Positions 1 through 6,681 of a DNA stretch of 64,000 nt are shown here, piece by piece. The DNA lies in assembly GCF_000349325.1 (NCBI RefSeq), contig NC_020504.1, positions 5,614,053 through 5,678,052 of the forward strand, given 5' to 3'. The translations under genes were made by a program, and so were the position numbers. Under the pieces are notes generated by a model. It searched no databases. It had not been told where the DNA came from and worked only from the letters and a program-made list of their open reading frames with translations. Source of the stretch: Streptomyces davaonensis JCM 4913. GTDB taxonomy: Bacteria > Actinomycetota > Actinomycetes > Streptomycetales > Streptomycetaceae. The first letter of the stretch is position 1. The number at the start of each line of letters is the position of its first letter.

Positions 1-267
1 GCCGTAGCCATCGAGGAACCCCCCACCGAAGAGATCCCACCCGCCCTGACGGCAGCGGCGGAGGTCTTCGCCGAGTGGGAGTCCTTGCTGGCAGCGTCCC
101 TCCGGGCCCACGGCACCGAGCCCGACCGAGCGAGACAACTGGCGACGCTGGTCGTGGCGGCGGTGGAGGGCACGGTGGCCATGTGCCGAGCGCAGCGGAG
201 CGTGCGCCCGCTGGACGATACGGCGGAGCAGTTGCGGTCGCTGATCGCCGGGGCGATCGACCACTGA
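1..267 (+). CDS. TetR-family regulator, C-terminal part (5' end outside window)
   Basis: The frame is open from base 1 and stops at TGA 265-267, leaving 88 visible residues. They form the helical ligand-binding and dimerisation half of a TetR-type repressor; the stretch TLVVAAVEGTVAMCRAQRS about two thirds along is typical of the LmrA/YxaF-like C-terminal domain, where an alanine-rich helix closes the dimer interface. The helix-turn-helix lies before the window, so the assignment rests on the C-terminal part only. The next gene is 114 bases downstream on the same strand. What it regulates cannot be read from the window. Confidence 0.7.
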   Translation, partial: AVAIEEPPTEEIPPALTAAAEVFAEWESLLAASLRAHGTEPDRARQLATLVVAAVEGTVAMCRAQRSVRPLDDTAEQLRSLIAGAIDH

Positions 268-368
268 CCGACACGGTCACGCCGTCCCCGCCAGCGGTGT
301 GAGGGCGGCGCAACTGAAGTCCCCACGGGGTCTAACAGCACGGAAACCGCCCGCAGTTGGCGTCGGGC

Positions 369-374
369 TAGCGT
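369..374 (+). promoter_or_regulatory. Possible -10 box of a leaderless cvnA transcript
   Basis: TAGCGT lies 7 bases before the ATG at 382, and no Shine-Dalgarno sequence is present. This spacing is what Streptomyces leaderless genes show. Inference from spacing only. Confidence 0.4.
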
Positions 375-381
375 CGTTGCC

Positions 382-2448
382 ATGAGGGTGTGGATGCCAT
401 TACGGCCGCTGCCCGGCAGGCTCGGCGCAATCGGCAAGGGTGGTTCGGGGCGCCGCCCCGTACCGGGCTGGGGCAGCATCAAAGGCCGGGTGGCGGTGGT
501 CATCACGGTCCCGATCTGCCTGCTGCTGGCGGTGGCGGGCCTGGCCGTACACGGCCGTGCCGAGGCCCTGGGCGACGCGCGAGCGACCCGCGCCGAGGTC
601 GGCCTGAGCCTGCGGGTCCAGGCGCTGGTGCACCAGCTGCAACGCGAACGCGGCCTGACGAACGGCCTGTTGGGCGGCGAGGACCGATTCCGCACACCAC
701 TGGCCACCACGCGCGAACGCGTAGACACCGCACTGCGAGCAATGCGCCCCGAGCAGGCCGTCGAGGGGGTCGTCCAACGGCACCTGTCGCGCCTCGCGGC
801 CGTCCGAGCCGCTGCCGACGAGGAAGCCGCGGGCACAGGCAAGGCCTCCCGGACCGCCACACTCACCTTCTACACGACAGCGGTCGACGCCCTGAACGCC
901 GTAGACCCGGTGGCGGGGACTGCGACGCGCGCCGACCGTCAACTGAGCGACGGCCTGATGGCGTTGCGGGAGCTGGCCGTGGCCAAGGAATCGGTGGCCC
1001 TCGAACGAGGCCTGCTCAACGGTGTGTTCGCCGAAGGCGCCTTCCAGGGCGGCGAGTACATCGCCTTCACCGAGGAGCGCGCCACCCGAGAAGCCGCCCT
1101 CACCCGCTTCCGCCAGGTCGCCACGGCACCCCAACGGGCCTCTCTGAAGAAGACCTTCGGCACCGAAAACGCCCAACGCGCCACGGCCTACGAGAACCAA
1201 GCGCACGACGCAGCCGACGGCTCCGCGCTCCGGGCCGACGCCGGCGCATGGTGGGACGCGATGACGGCACTCGTGGACGATCTGTACGCGGTCCAGCAAT
1301 CGGTCGGCGACGACGTGCGGAACCGGGCGGACCGCCTGAGTCACGACGCGGAGCTGGCCCTCGCCGCCTATCTCATCGCGGGAACGCTGATAGCCGCCCT
1401 GGTCGCGGGCCTGGCCGCGTTCGCCTCCCGCTCCCTCACCCGCCCGCTGGGCGCACTGGCCGAGGCGGCTCACGAAGTGGCGAGGCACCGACTGCCCGCA
1501 GCGGTTGCCCGCATCCAACAGTCCCCGGAGACGGACGTCCCGGACGCCCCCGAGTTGCGGATGCCGGGCGGCGCGGCGGAGATCGCCGAGGTGGCGGAAT
1601 CCCTGCGCCAGGTGGAGCAGACGGCCCTCCGCCTGGCAGCCCAACAGGCGGGCCTACGCCGCAACACCACCGAATCCCTCGCCAACCTGGGCCGCCGCAA
1701 CCAGAACCTCGTACGCCGCCAACTCGCCCTGATCACCCGCCTGGAACGCCAGGAGCTCGACCCTGACGCCCTGGCTGAACTCTTCGAACTCGACCACCTG
1801 GCCACGCGCATGCGCCGCAACGCCGAAAGCCTGCTGGTGCTGACCGCTCAGAACCCGCCCCGGCCGACAGCCGCCCCCGCCGAGGGCCTGGAGGTAGTCC
1901 AGTCCGCGGTGGCAGAGGTGGAGCAGTACCAGCGGGTCGTGATCGCGCCGGTGGAGCCGGTGCGGGTACGCGGACACGCCGTGGCCGACGTGGCCCACCT
2001 CCTGGCCGAACTGATCGAGAACGGACTGAACTTCTCACCGCCGACGGAACCGGTGGAGGTGCACGGCTGGCACGACCCCGAGGACGGAACGTACTGCTTC
2101 GCAGTCGTGGACCACGGCATCGGCATGTCCGCCCCCGACAAGGAACGAGCGACGGCCCGTTTCTCCGGCCCTGACGATTCAGCCCTCCTCACCACGCCCA
2201 CCCGCTTCCTGGGCCACCTCGTGGTCGGCCGACTGACCCACCGCCTCGGCGAAGGAGCGCAGGTCGAACTCTTCGACTCAACAGGCGGCGGCCTGTCCGC
2301 ACTAGTAGTCCTCCCCAGCCGCCTACTGGCCCCCGCCCATGAGGCGGCAGCGCCAGCAACCCCCCGCCCCGCCACCTCCCTGCTCAACGGCTTCAGAGCA
2401 GGTGTCGCCCGTGCCGAGGCCAGAAGCACACAAGGAGTGTCATCGTGA
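382..2448 (+). CDS. cvnA: Conservon sensor-kinase-like membrane protein (CvnA type), nitrate-sensing domain
   Basis: A 688-residue membrane protein with an orphan histidine-kinase layout. A transmembrane helix lies near residues 38-60 and an extracytoplasmic helical region near 65-320 (including LQRERGLTNGLL) matches the NIT nitrate/nitrite-sensing domain. A second membrane helix (near 325-348) is followed by a HAMP-like linker and a GHKL ATPase domain near 500-640, with N-box LLAELIENGLNFSPP and G1-box VVDHGIGMS. In Streptomyces conservons this protein works with a roadblock protein, a DUF742 protein and a small GTPase. Only the roadblock gene follows here, overlapping by 4 bases (GTGA). The start is ATG 382 without a ribosome site, so the transcript may be leaderless. 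Kinase activity is not established for CvnA proteins. Confidence 0.85.
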   Translation: MRVWMPLRPLPGRLGAIGKGGSGRRPVPGWGSIKGRVAVVITVPICLLLAVAGLAVHGRAEALGDARATRAEVGLSLRVQALVHQLQRERGLTNGLLGGEDRFRTPLATTRERVDTALRAMRPEQAVEGVVQRHLSRLAAVRAAADEEAAGTGKASRTATLTFYTTAVDALNAVDPVAGTATRADRQLSDGLMALRELAVAKESVALERGLLNGVFAEGAFQGGEYIAFTEERATREAALTRFRQVATAPQRASLKKTFGTENAQRATAYENQAHDAADGSALRADAGAWWDAMTALVDDLYAVQQSVGDDVRNRADRLSHDAELALAAYLIAGTLIAALVAGLAAFASRSLTRPLGALAEAAHEVARHRLPAAVARIQQSPETDVPDAPELRMPGGAAEIAEVAESLRQVEQTALRLAAQQAGLRRNTTESLANLGRRNQNLVRRQLALITRLERQELDPDALAELFELDHLATRMRRNAESLLVLTAQNPPRPTAAPAEGLEVVQSAVAEVEQYQRVVIAPVEPVRVRGHAVADVAHLLAELIENGLNFSPPTEPVEVHGWHDPEDGTYCFAVVDHGIGMSAPDKERATARFSGPDDSALLTTPTRFLGHLVVGRLTHRLGEGAQVELFDSTGGGLSALVVLPSRLLAPAHEAAAPATPRPATSLLNGFRAGVARAEARSTQGVSS

Positions 2449-2864
2449 CGACCGCCGTCCAGAGTTTCGGCTGGCTCATCTCGGAATTCGCCCGCACCAC
2501 CGACGGCGTCACGGACGCCGTCGCCGTCTCCGCGGACGGCCTCCTCATGGCCGCCTCCGACAACCTCACCCGAGACCGCGCCGACCACCTGGCCGCCATC
2601 GTCTCCGGCATCACCAGCCTCGCCCAGAACGCGGCCACGGCCCACGGCTTCCACGGCATGAAGCTGGTCATGATCGAGATGTTCGACGGCTTCATCATGC
2701 TCAGCCGCATCCGAGACGGTAGCTGCCTGGGCGTCCTGGCCGCCGACGGCTGCGACGTAGGCCTGATCGGCTACGAAATGACGGTCCTGGCCGACCGAGC
2801 CGGCACCTTGCTCACCCCGCAACTGATCCACGAACTCAACTCCACGCGCCTGGCGGCGGGTTAG
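2445..2864 (+). CDS. cvnB: Roadblock/LC7 domain protein (CvnB type)
   Basis: A 139-residue soluble protein with the alpha/beta roadblock/LC7 fold seen in MglB-like regulators of small Ras-type GTPases. The central SISADGL-like segment is VAVSADGLLMAASDNL, followed by GFHGMKLVMIEMFDGFIML. It starts at GTG 2445 inside the stop of the CvnA gene, so translation is coupled. In complete conservons CvnB is followed by CvnC (DUF742) and the CvnD GTPase. Here the next gene, 10 bases away, is on the other strand and unrelated, so this is a two-gene remnant or an accessory pair. Its GTPase partner, if any, must be encoded elsewhere. Confidence 0.88.
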   Translation: MTTAVQSFGWLISEFARTTDGVTDAVAVSADGLLMAASDNLTRDRADHLAAIVSGITSLAQNAATAHGFHGMKLVMIEMFDGFIMLSRIRDGSCLGVLAADGCDVGLIGYEMTVLADRAGTLLTPQLIHELNSTRLAAG

Positions 2865-2874
2865 AGGTGAACCG

Positions 2875-3339
2875 TCAGGGCGTTGGCGTTGCACGGGAGT
2901 CGTAGCTCTCACGGTTCCCGAGGACCTCGCCCATGTTCGCCTGCGCCCAGCTTCTGAGCCCGCGCGTCATTTGGTGGAGCGAGAGACCGAGGTCGGTCAG
3001 CTCGTAGGTGACGGTGACCGGAACGGTCGGCGTCACGGTACGGGTGAGCAGCCCGTCGCGCTCCAGCGACCGTAGCGTCTGGGTCAGCATCTTCTGACTG
3101 ACACCGGCCAGGAGACGAGCGATCTCGGAGTAACGCATCGCGCGCGGACCGTCTGGGTGCGCCGCACCGGTCTGGGCCGCCTGACGAGGACTGCCGTCAC
3201 CGCCCAGCGCACAGAGGATCAGGACGACCCACTTGTCCGAGATCCGATCGAGCAACTGCCGACTGGGGCAAGCGGCCAGGAACACGTTGTACTCCACTTT
3301 GGCCTGAGCCCTCTTCTGAGCCGCCTTCGTCGTACTCAC
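2875..3339 (-). CDS. HxlR-family winged-helix regulator
   Basis: A 154-residue winged-helix protein of the HxlR type, which often senses thiol or carbonyl stress. Diagnostic parts are a single early cysteine (FLAACPSRQLLDRISDKWV), the recognition region MRYSEIARLLAGVSQKMLTQTLRSLE split here for reading, and the wing RDGLLTRTVTPTVPVTVTYELT. About 20 residues rich in Gly, Gln and Pro are inserted between the first helices and MRYSEIA, longer than usual. The start GTG 3339 is chosen because GAGAGG lies 8 bases upstream; an in-frame GTG 9 bases further out has no such site. It is divergent from an aldo/keto reductase, with two palindromes in the shared promoter region, so it probably controls that gene and itself. 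Confidence 0.88.
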   Translation of the reverse strand: MSTTKAAQKRAQAKVEYNVFLAACPSRQLLDRISDKWVVLILCALGGDGSPRQAAQTGAAHPDGPRAMRYSEIARLLAGVSQKMLTQTLRSLERDGLLTRTVTPTVPVTVTYELTDLGLSLHQMTRGLRSWAQANMGEVLGNRESYDSRATPTP

Positions 3340-3370
3340 AGCTCGCACCTCTCTCTGCTGGGCGGGTTGC

Positions 3371-3403
3371 GCACTTCAAAGTGCCTACTTCCCTACGGGA
3401 AGT
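3371..3403. promoter_or_regulatory. Two adjacent palindromes, candidate HxlR operators
   Basis: GCACTT-CA-AAGTGC (3371-3384) is followed by ACTTCCC-TAC-GGGAAGT (3387-3403). Both have perfect arms and lie between the divergent HxlR and aldo/keto reductase starts. HxlR proteins bind such TACTT/AAGTA-type sites. Binding is inferred. Confidence 0.55.
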
Positions 3404-3481
3404 TCCTCTCCAATGCTGATGCAGGGAGCCAGAAGGCACCACTCCTTCTCCAAGCACGGCGGCGAAAGGCAAGGAAGACAG

Positions 3482-4354
3482 ATGAGCACACCCGCGCCCT
3501 CCCTCCCGGGCGGCACCTGGCCCCTGGGCGACCTGACCGTCACCCGGTTCGGCTACGGCGCCATGCAACTGGCGGGCCCGTGGGTCATGGGCCCGCCCAC
3601 CGACCGCGAAGGCGCTGTAGCCGTCCTTCGTACGGCGGTCGACCTGGGCATCACCCACATCGACACGAGCGAGGCCTACGGCCCCCGCATCACCAACGAG
3701 TTGATCCACGAGGCACTGCACCCCTACCCCGAGTCACTGCACATCGCGACCAAGGTGGGCGCGACCCGCGACGAACAGGGCGGCTGGCCGGTGGCCCGAC
3801 GCCCCGAAGACCTACGCCGCCAGGTCGAGGACAACCTGAAGTCCCTCCGCCTCGACGCACTCGATCTGGTCAACCTCCGCCTGGGCAACGCGGAGGGCCC
3901 CCAACCCGGCTCACTCGCCTCGGCGTTCGAGACGCTCGCCGAACTCCAGCAGAAGGGCCTGATCCGCCACCTCGGAGTAAGCAACGCCACCGCGGAGCAG
4001 GTCACCGAGGCGCAGAGCATCGCGCCGATCGTGTGCGTGCAGAACATGTACAACCTGGCCCACCGCCAAGACGACCGGCTCATCGACCACCTAGCCACGA
4101 CCGGTGTCGCGTACGTCCCCTTCTTCCCCCTGGGCGGCTTCACCCCTCTCCAGTCCGCAGCACTCTCGGCAGTCGCCGCCCGACTGGAAGCGACGCCGAT
4201 GTCCGTCGCCCTCGCCTGGCTGCTGCGACGATCACCGAACATCCTGCTCATCGCTGGCACATCATCGACGGCACACCTGAGGGAGAACATCGCGGGCGCG
4301 GGGGTCTCCCTCTCCGCAGAGGACTTGACCGAACTGAACGAGATCAGCCGCTGA
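3482..4354 (+). CDS. Aldo/keto reductase (YdbC/PdxI-like)
   Basis: A 290-residue NADPH-dependent TIM-barrel oxidoreductase. The catalytic Asp and Tyr are in HIDTSEAYGP and the Lys in HIATKVGA. The usual active-site His is replaced by VNLRLGN, as in the YdbC subgroup, whose E. coli member is a pyridoxal reductase. GTSSTAHLRENI near the C-terminus is the NADP-phosphate site. The start ATG 3482 is preceded by AAGGAAG at 3471-3477; an upstream in-frame TTG/ATG would add an unconserved leader. It is divergent from the HxlR gene, suggesting induction by an electrophile or aldehyde. The exact substrate is unknown. Confidence 0.88.
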   Translation: MSTPAPSLPGGTWPLGDLTVTRFGYGAMQLAGPWVMGPPTDREGAVAVLRTAVDLGITHIDTSEAYGPRITNELIHEALHPYPESLHIATKVGATRDEQGGWPVARRPEDLRRQVEDNLKSLRLDALDLVNLRLGNAEGPQPGSLASAFETLAELQQKGLIRHLGVSNATAEQVTEAQSIAPIVCVQNMYNLAHRQDDRLIDHLATTGVAYVPFFPLGGFTPLQSAALSAVAARLEATPMSVALAWLLRRSPNILLIAGTSSTAHLRENIAGAGVSLSAEDLTELNEISR

Positions 4355-4383
4355 ACGCCCGAGTGCTGTCCGCATTGGGCACA

Positions 4384-4417
4384 CAAAAGCCTTCCAGACA
4401 GTCCTGGAAGGCTTTTG
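4384..4417. terminator. Bidirectional hairpin terminator between convergent genes
   Basis: Perfect 14-base arms CAAAAGCCTTCCAG and CTGGAAGGCTTTTG are separated by 6 bases. The arms begin and end in A/T runs, so it can stop transcription from the reductase on the plus strand and from the secreted-protein gene at 4462 on the minus strand. Confidence 0.85.
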
Positions 4418-4461
4418 TTAATGCTGCCCTTGTTCTGCCCTTGATCTTCTGCGCGAACGAG

Positions 4462-4926
4462 TCAGCCGCAGGCGTGGCCCCACGCCGTGTCGGGCGACCA
4501 GGTCTCCTGGCCGGTCGAAGCGCCCCGCCAGCTGAACGTAGCCACGGCGCCGAAGGAGTTGGTGGGCCACCTGCACGGGTCGACGGCGCTGGTGCCGGCC
4601 GTGTCCTGGGTGTCGTGCCAGCCGTCGTAGTCGTCCGCGGAGCGCACTGTGATCCACCCTTCGCCGTTGAAGCGCCGGAGCTTCACGTTGGTGACCTTGA
4701 CCTGGTAACTGCGACCACCTTCGACGTCGACGATCTTCGCCCGCGCCTTGTAGGTGTCGTTCGTCCGGTCCCAATAGACGACAGCGCACCGCTTGACCGC
4801 GGTGCCGTGGCATTGCCAATCGACAGCCGCGGAGGCCGAGGCCGGGGTAAAGACGACGGACGCACCGAACGCCGCGGCCACCAACGCGCCGGCAGTTCCC
4901 AGCCGGCCCACACGCTTGAGTCCCAT
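4462..4926 (-). CDS. Small secreted protein of unknown function
   Basis: A 154-residue protein with a clear Sec signal peptide: KR in the n-region, a hydrophobic stretch LGTAGALVAAAFGASVVF and a likely cut after ASASA near residue 33. The mature part of about 120 residues has four cysteines, CHGTAVKRC near its start, PCRWP near the middle and one at the extreme C-terminus (GHACG). This suggests two disulfides and a small beta-rich extracellular domain. I do not recognise a family. A strong ribosome site AAGGGGG precedes ATG 4926. It lies 237 bases downstream of two peptidoglycan-binding-like secreted proteins on the same strand and may belong to the same exported set. Confidence 0.8.
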   Translation of the reverse strand: MGLKRVGRLGTAGALVAAAFGASVVFTPASASAAVDWQCHGTAVKRCAVVYWDRTNDTYKARAKIVDVEGGRSYQVKVTNVKLRRFNGEGWITVRSADDYDGWHDTQDTAGTSAVDPCRWPTNSFGAVATFSWRGASTGQETWSPDTAWGHACG

Positions 4927-5163
4927 GGGATCCCCCTTGTGATCTGTCTTGCGATCAGTCGGAAATTTCAGCGGGAGCCTATGCGGAGACTCGGGTCACT
5001 CCCTGCTTCTGTGCAGGCTGGTGGCTCTCCTGTGACAAAGTCAGGGTTTGATCCTCAACTGCGAGGTAGGCCGCGAACGAGTTTCTCCAGGGACTGAGGG
5101 GACTGTGGTGGCTGCGACAAGGAACCCAAGTTCCGCCCCCGTACCCGAGCCCGGCTGCGTACG

Positions 5164-5661
5164 TCAGGCGCCCCACCTGACGTACGCACAGTAGTGGGAC
5201 GCGTCGAGGTCGCCTGTGCGGGTGTAGAGCGGCCACTTGATGGCCTTGCGCGTGTTGTCGCCGTAGACGCCGTCCACCACAAGACCTGCGCCACTGACCG
5301 CGTTCTCCCAGGTCTGGGCGTTCTTCACGGCCTGTTTGGTGGCCGAGCCGAAGACACCGTCCAGCGCGATCTGTTGGTTGTAGCACTTCCGGAGGACGTT
5401 CTGGAGGGCCACGACGCCCCAGCCCTGGCTGCCCTGGCCGAGGACGCACCGGGCGTCGCCTGTCCCGTTCTTGGTCGGGACGAAGGTCACGCGGGTGGCG
5501 CTGGTCCATGTCCACCAGGCGCTGTCGCAGGACTCCGCCTGGATGACGACGTCACCGGTGGCGTGGGGAGTCGCGATGGCGGGAACGGCGAACGTGCCCA
5601 TGAGGGCGAGCGCGGCGAGCGAGACGCCTGCGGTGCGAACGGAGTACGGGTTGTGTGTCAT
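5164..5661 (-). CDS. Secreted peptidoglycan-binding-like protein
   Basis: A 165-residue exported protein. The signal peptide (VRTAGVSLAALALMGTFAV) is cut near residue 30. The mature part carries a PG_binding_1-like helical domain: VVALQNVLRKCYNQQ, then LDGVFGSATKQAVKNAQ, then a repeat of the same motif, VVDGVYGDNTRKAIKW. The D-G-x-F/Y-G-x-x-T signature is diagnostic. Such domains hold proteins in the cell wall or bind peptidoglycan; no catalytic domain is attached. ATG 5661 is chosen over upstream starts because GAGGAGG sits 4 bases before it. It is 10 bases downstream of a paralogous gene, so the two form one transcript. Confidence 0.82.
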   Translation of the reverse strand: MTHNPYSVRTAGVSLAALALMGTFAVPAIATPHATGDVVIQAESCDSAWWTWTSATRVTFVPTKNGTGDARCVLGQGSQGWGVVALQNVLRKCYNQQIALDGVFGSATKQAVKNAQTWENAVSGAGLVVDGVYGDNTRKAIKWPLYTRTGDLDASHYCAYVRWGA

Positions 5662-5671
5662 CGCGCCTCCT

Positions 5672-6130
5672 CTAGGAGAGTGTCCAGCACCGGTTCTGAG
5701 TGTTGACGAACTCCATGTAGTACGCGGTGTTGGGGCCGTACTGACCGTCCACGGCCAGTCCCGCGTTCTGTGTCTGGTTGTGGAAGCGCTGGACGTTCCT
5801 GACGCCTTCCGCGGTGCGCGTCCCGTACTTGCCATCGGCGCCCGCGGAGCCGAGGTTCTGCCCGTAGCACTGGATGAGCGCACGCTGGAGAACCCAGACG
5901 GCATGCTGTTGGTCGCCACCCGCGTAGCCGTCGCCCTCGGTGAGAAGGCACCGCCAGTTCCAGTCGTTCGGGGTCGCGGTGGGCATTTCGTTGTACTCGC
6001 TGCCCTCGTGCAGGAACGATGTGGCGTGGCAGTGCGGGGTGGCGGCGTACGCGGCGGGGGCGGTGGCGACGCCGCAGAAGGTCAGGGCGACGGCGGACAG
6101 GGTGACGATTGCTGATCGACGTATCTGCAC
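5672..6130 (-). CDS. Secreted peptidoglycan-binding-like protein, paralogue of its neighbour
   Basis: A 152-residue exported protein with a signal peptide (IVTLSAVALTFCGVATAPA, cut after AYA near residue 30). The mature domain shows the peptidoglycan-binding-like pattern AVWVLQRALIQCYGQN, then ADGKYGTRTAEGVRNVQRF and a second LAVDGQYGPNTAYYMEF. Cysteines sit at positions matching those in the downstream paralogue. GTG 6130 is used because GGAGAG lies just upstream; the frame continues further upstream only as unconserved sequence. It is the first gene of a two-gene unit. No enzymatic domain is present, so it may be a wall-anchored inhibitor, a structural protein or an effector; function unknown. 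Confidence 0.8.
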   Translation of the reverse strand: MQIRRSAIVTLSAVALTFCGVATAPAAYAATPHCHATSFLHEGSEYNEMPTATPNDWNWRCLLTEGDGYAGGDQQHAVWVLQRALIQCYGQNLGSAGADGKYGTRTAEGVRNVQRFHNQTQNAGLAVDGQYGPNTAYYMEFVNTQNRCWTLS

Positions 6131-6529
6131 GTGTGCTCTCCTTCGGAATGCAGCGGCGGACAATCGCTCAGCCCGGCAGTCTGGCACCGGAGGCGCCCTT
6201 CTTGAAGGGACGCGAACAAGATTGTGTCCGTCAGGTCCCTGGCTGACGGAGAATCCGGTGGAGCCGAGATTCAGGTTGCCGATGACGGGGAAGCCGAGCG
6301 GGCCGAAGGCAGGAGCGCGGGCGCAGCCGGGGCTTGATGAAGTAGGGAAGGTCATCCCGCTGGGATTACCAGGTTTGCGCGGTGCCCCTGGAGGGCTTGC
6401 AGCGGAAGGCCAAGGCCACGATGCGCCGCACGACACCCATCGCGAAGCCACGAGCCGCGTGGATTGGCTTCTGCGGAAGAGGCGCCCTGGTCGTGACTGA
6501 CCGCTCGCGTTGATGTCAGAAGTAGATGC
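6131..6529. other. Gene-free stretch before the secreted-protein pair
   Basis: No convincing gene is visible. It contains two hairpins, CCCTTC-TT-GAAGGG (6196-6209) and TCCGTCAG-N8-CTGACGGA (6227-6250), in the leader of the minus-strand secreted pair. The minus-strand frame stays open through the region, but its composition is proline/serine-rich and lacks a start with a ribosome site, so I do not call it coding. Confidence 0.45.
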
Positions 6530-6530
6530 C

Positions 6531-6564
6531 AAAGGCCCCGGACCAAGATCGGTCCAGGGCCTTT
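6531..6564 (-). terminator. Terminator of the tRNA-Arg transcript
   Basis: Arms of 14 bases (6531-6544 and 6551-6564, one mismatch) around AAGATC lie immediately 3' of the tRNA on the minus strand. Confidence 0.75.
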
Positions 6565-6568
6565 TCGC

Positions 6569-6644
6569 TGGTGCCCCCGGCAGGATTCGAACCTGCGACA
6601 CCCGCTTTAGGAGAGCGGTGCTCTATCCCCTGAGCTACGAAGGC
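6569..6644 (-). tRNA. tRNA-Arg (anticodon CCT), CCA encoded
   Basis: Reading the minus strand, the acceptor stem pairs GCCTTCG with CGGGGGC. The D arm is GCTC/GAGC, the anticodon stem is CCGCT/AGCGG with loop CTCCTAA (anticodon CCT, codon AGG), and the T arm is GCAGG-TTCGAAT-CCTGC. The discriminator A is followed by an encoded CCA. Confidence 0.95.
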
Positions 6645-6681
6645 GACAGGCGTCAGCGTACCGGATGTGGTCGGGAGGGGG

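Noticed and set aside
6131..6601. Upstream extension of the secreted protein at 5672
   Set aside because: It would run into the tRNA-Arg gene, lacks a start with a ribosome site and has a Ser/Pro-rich composition. GTG 6130 has GGAGAG and a signal peptide directly after it.
6569..6644. tRNA-Arg as the edge of an integrated element
   Set aside because: No integrase and no repeated tRNA 3' end were found. The secreted proteins nearby are only weakly suggestive of a variable region.
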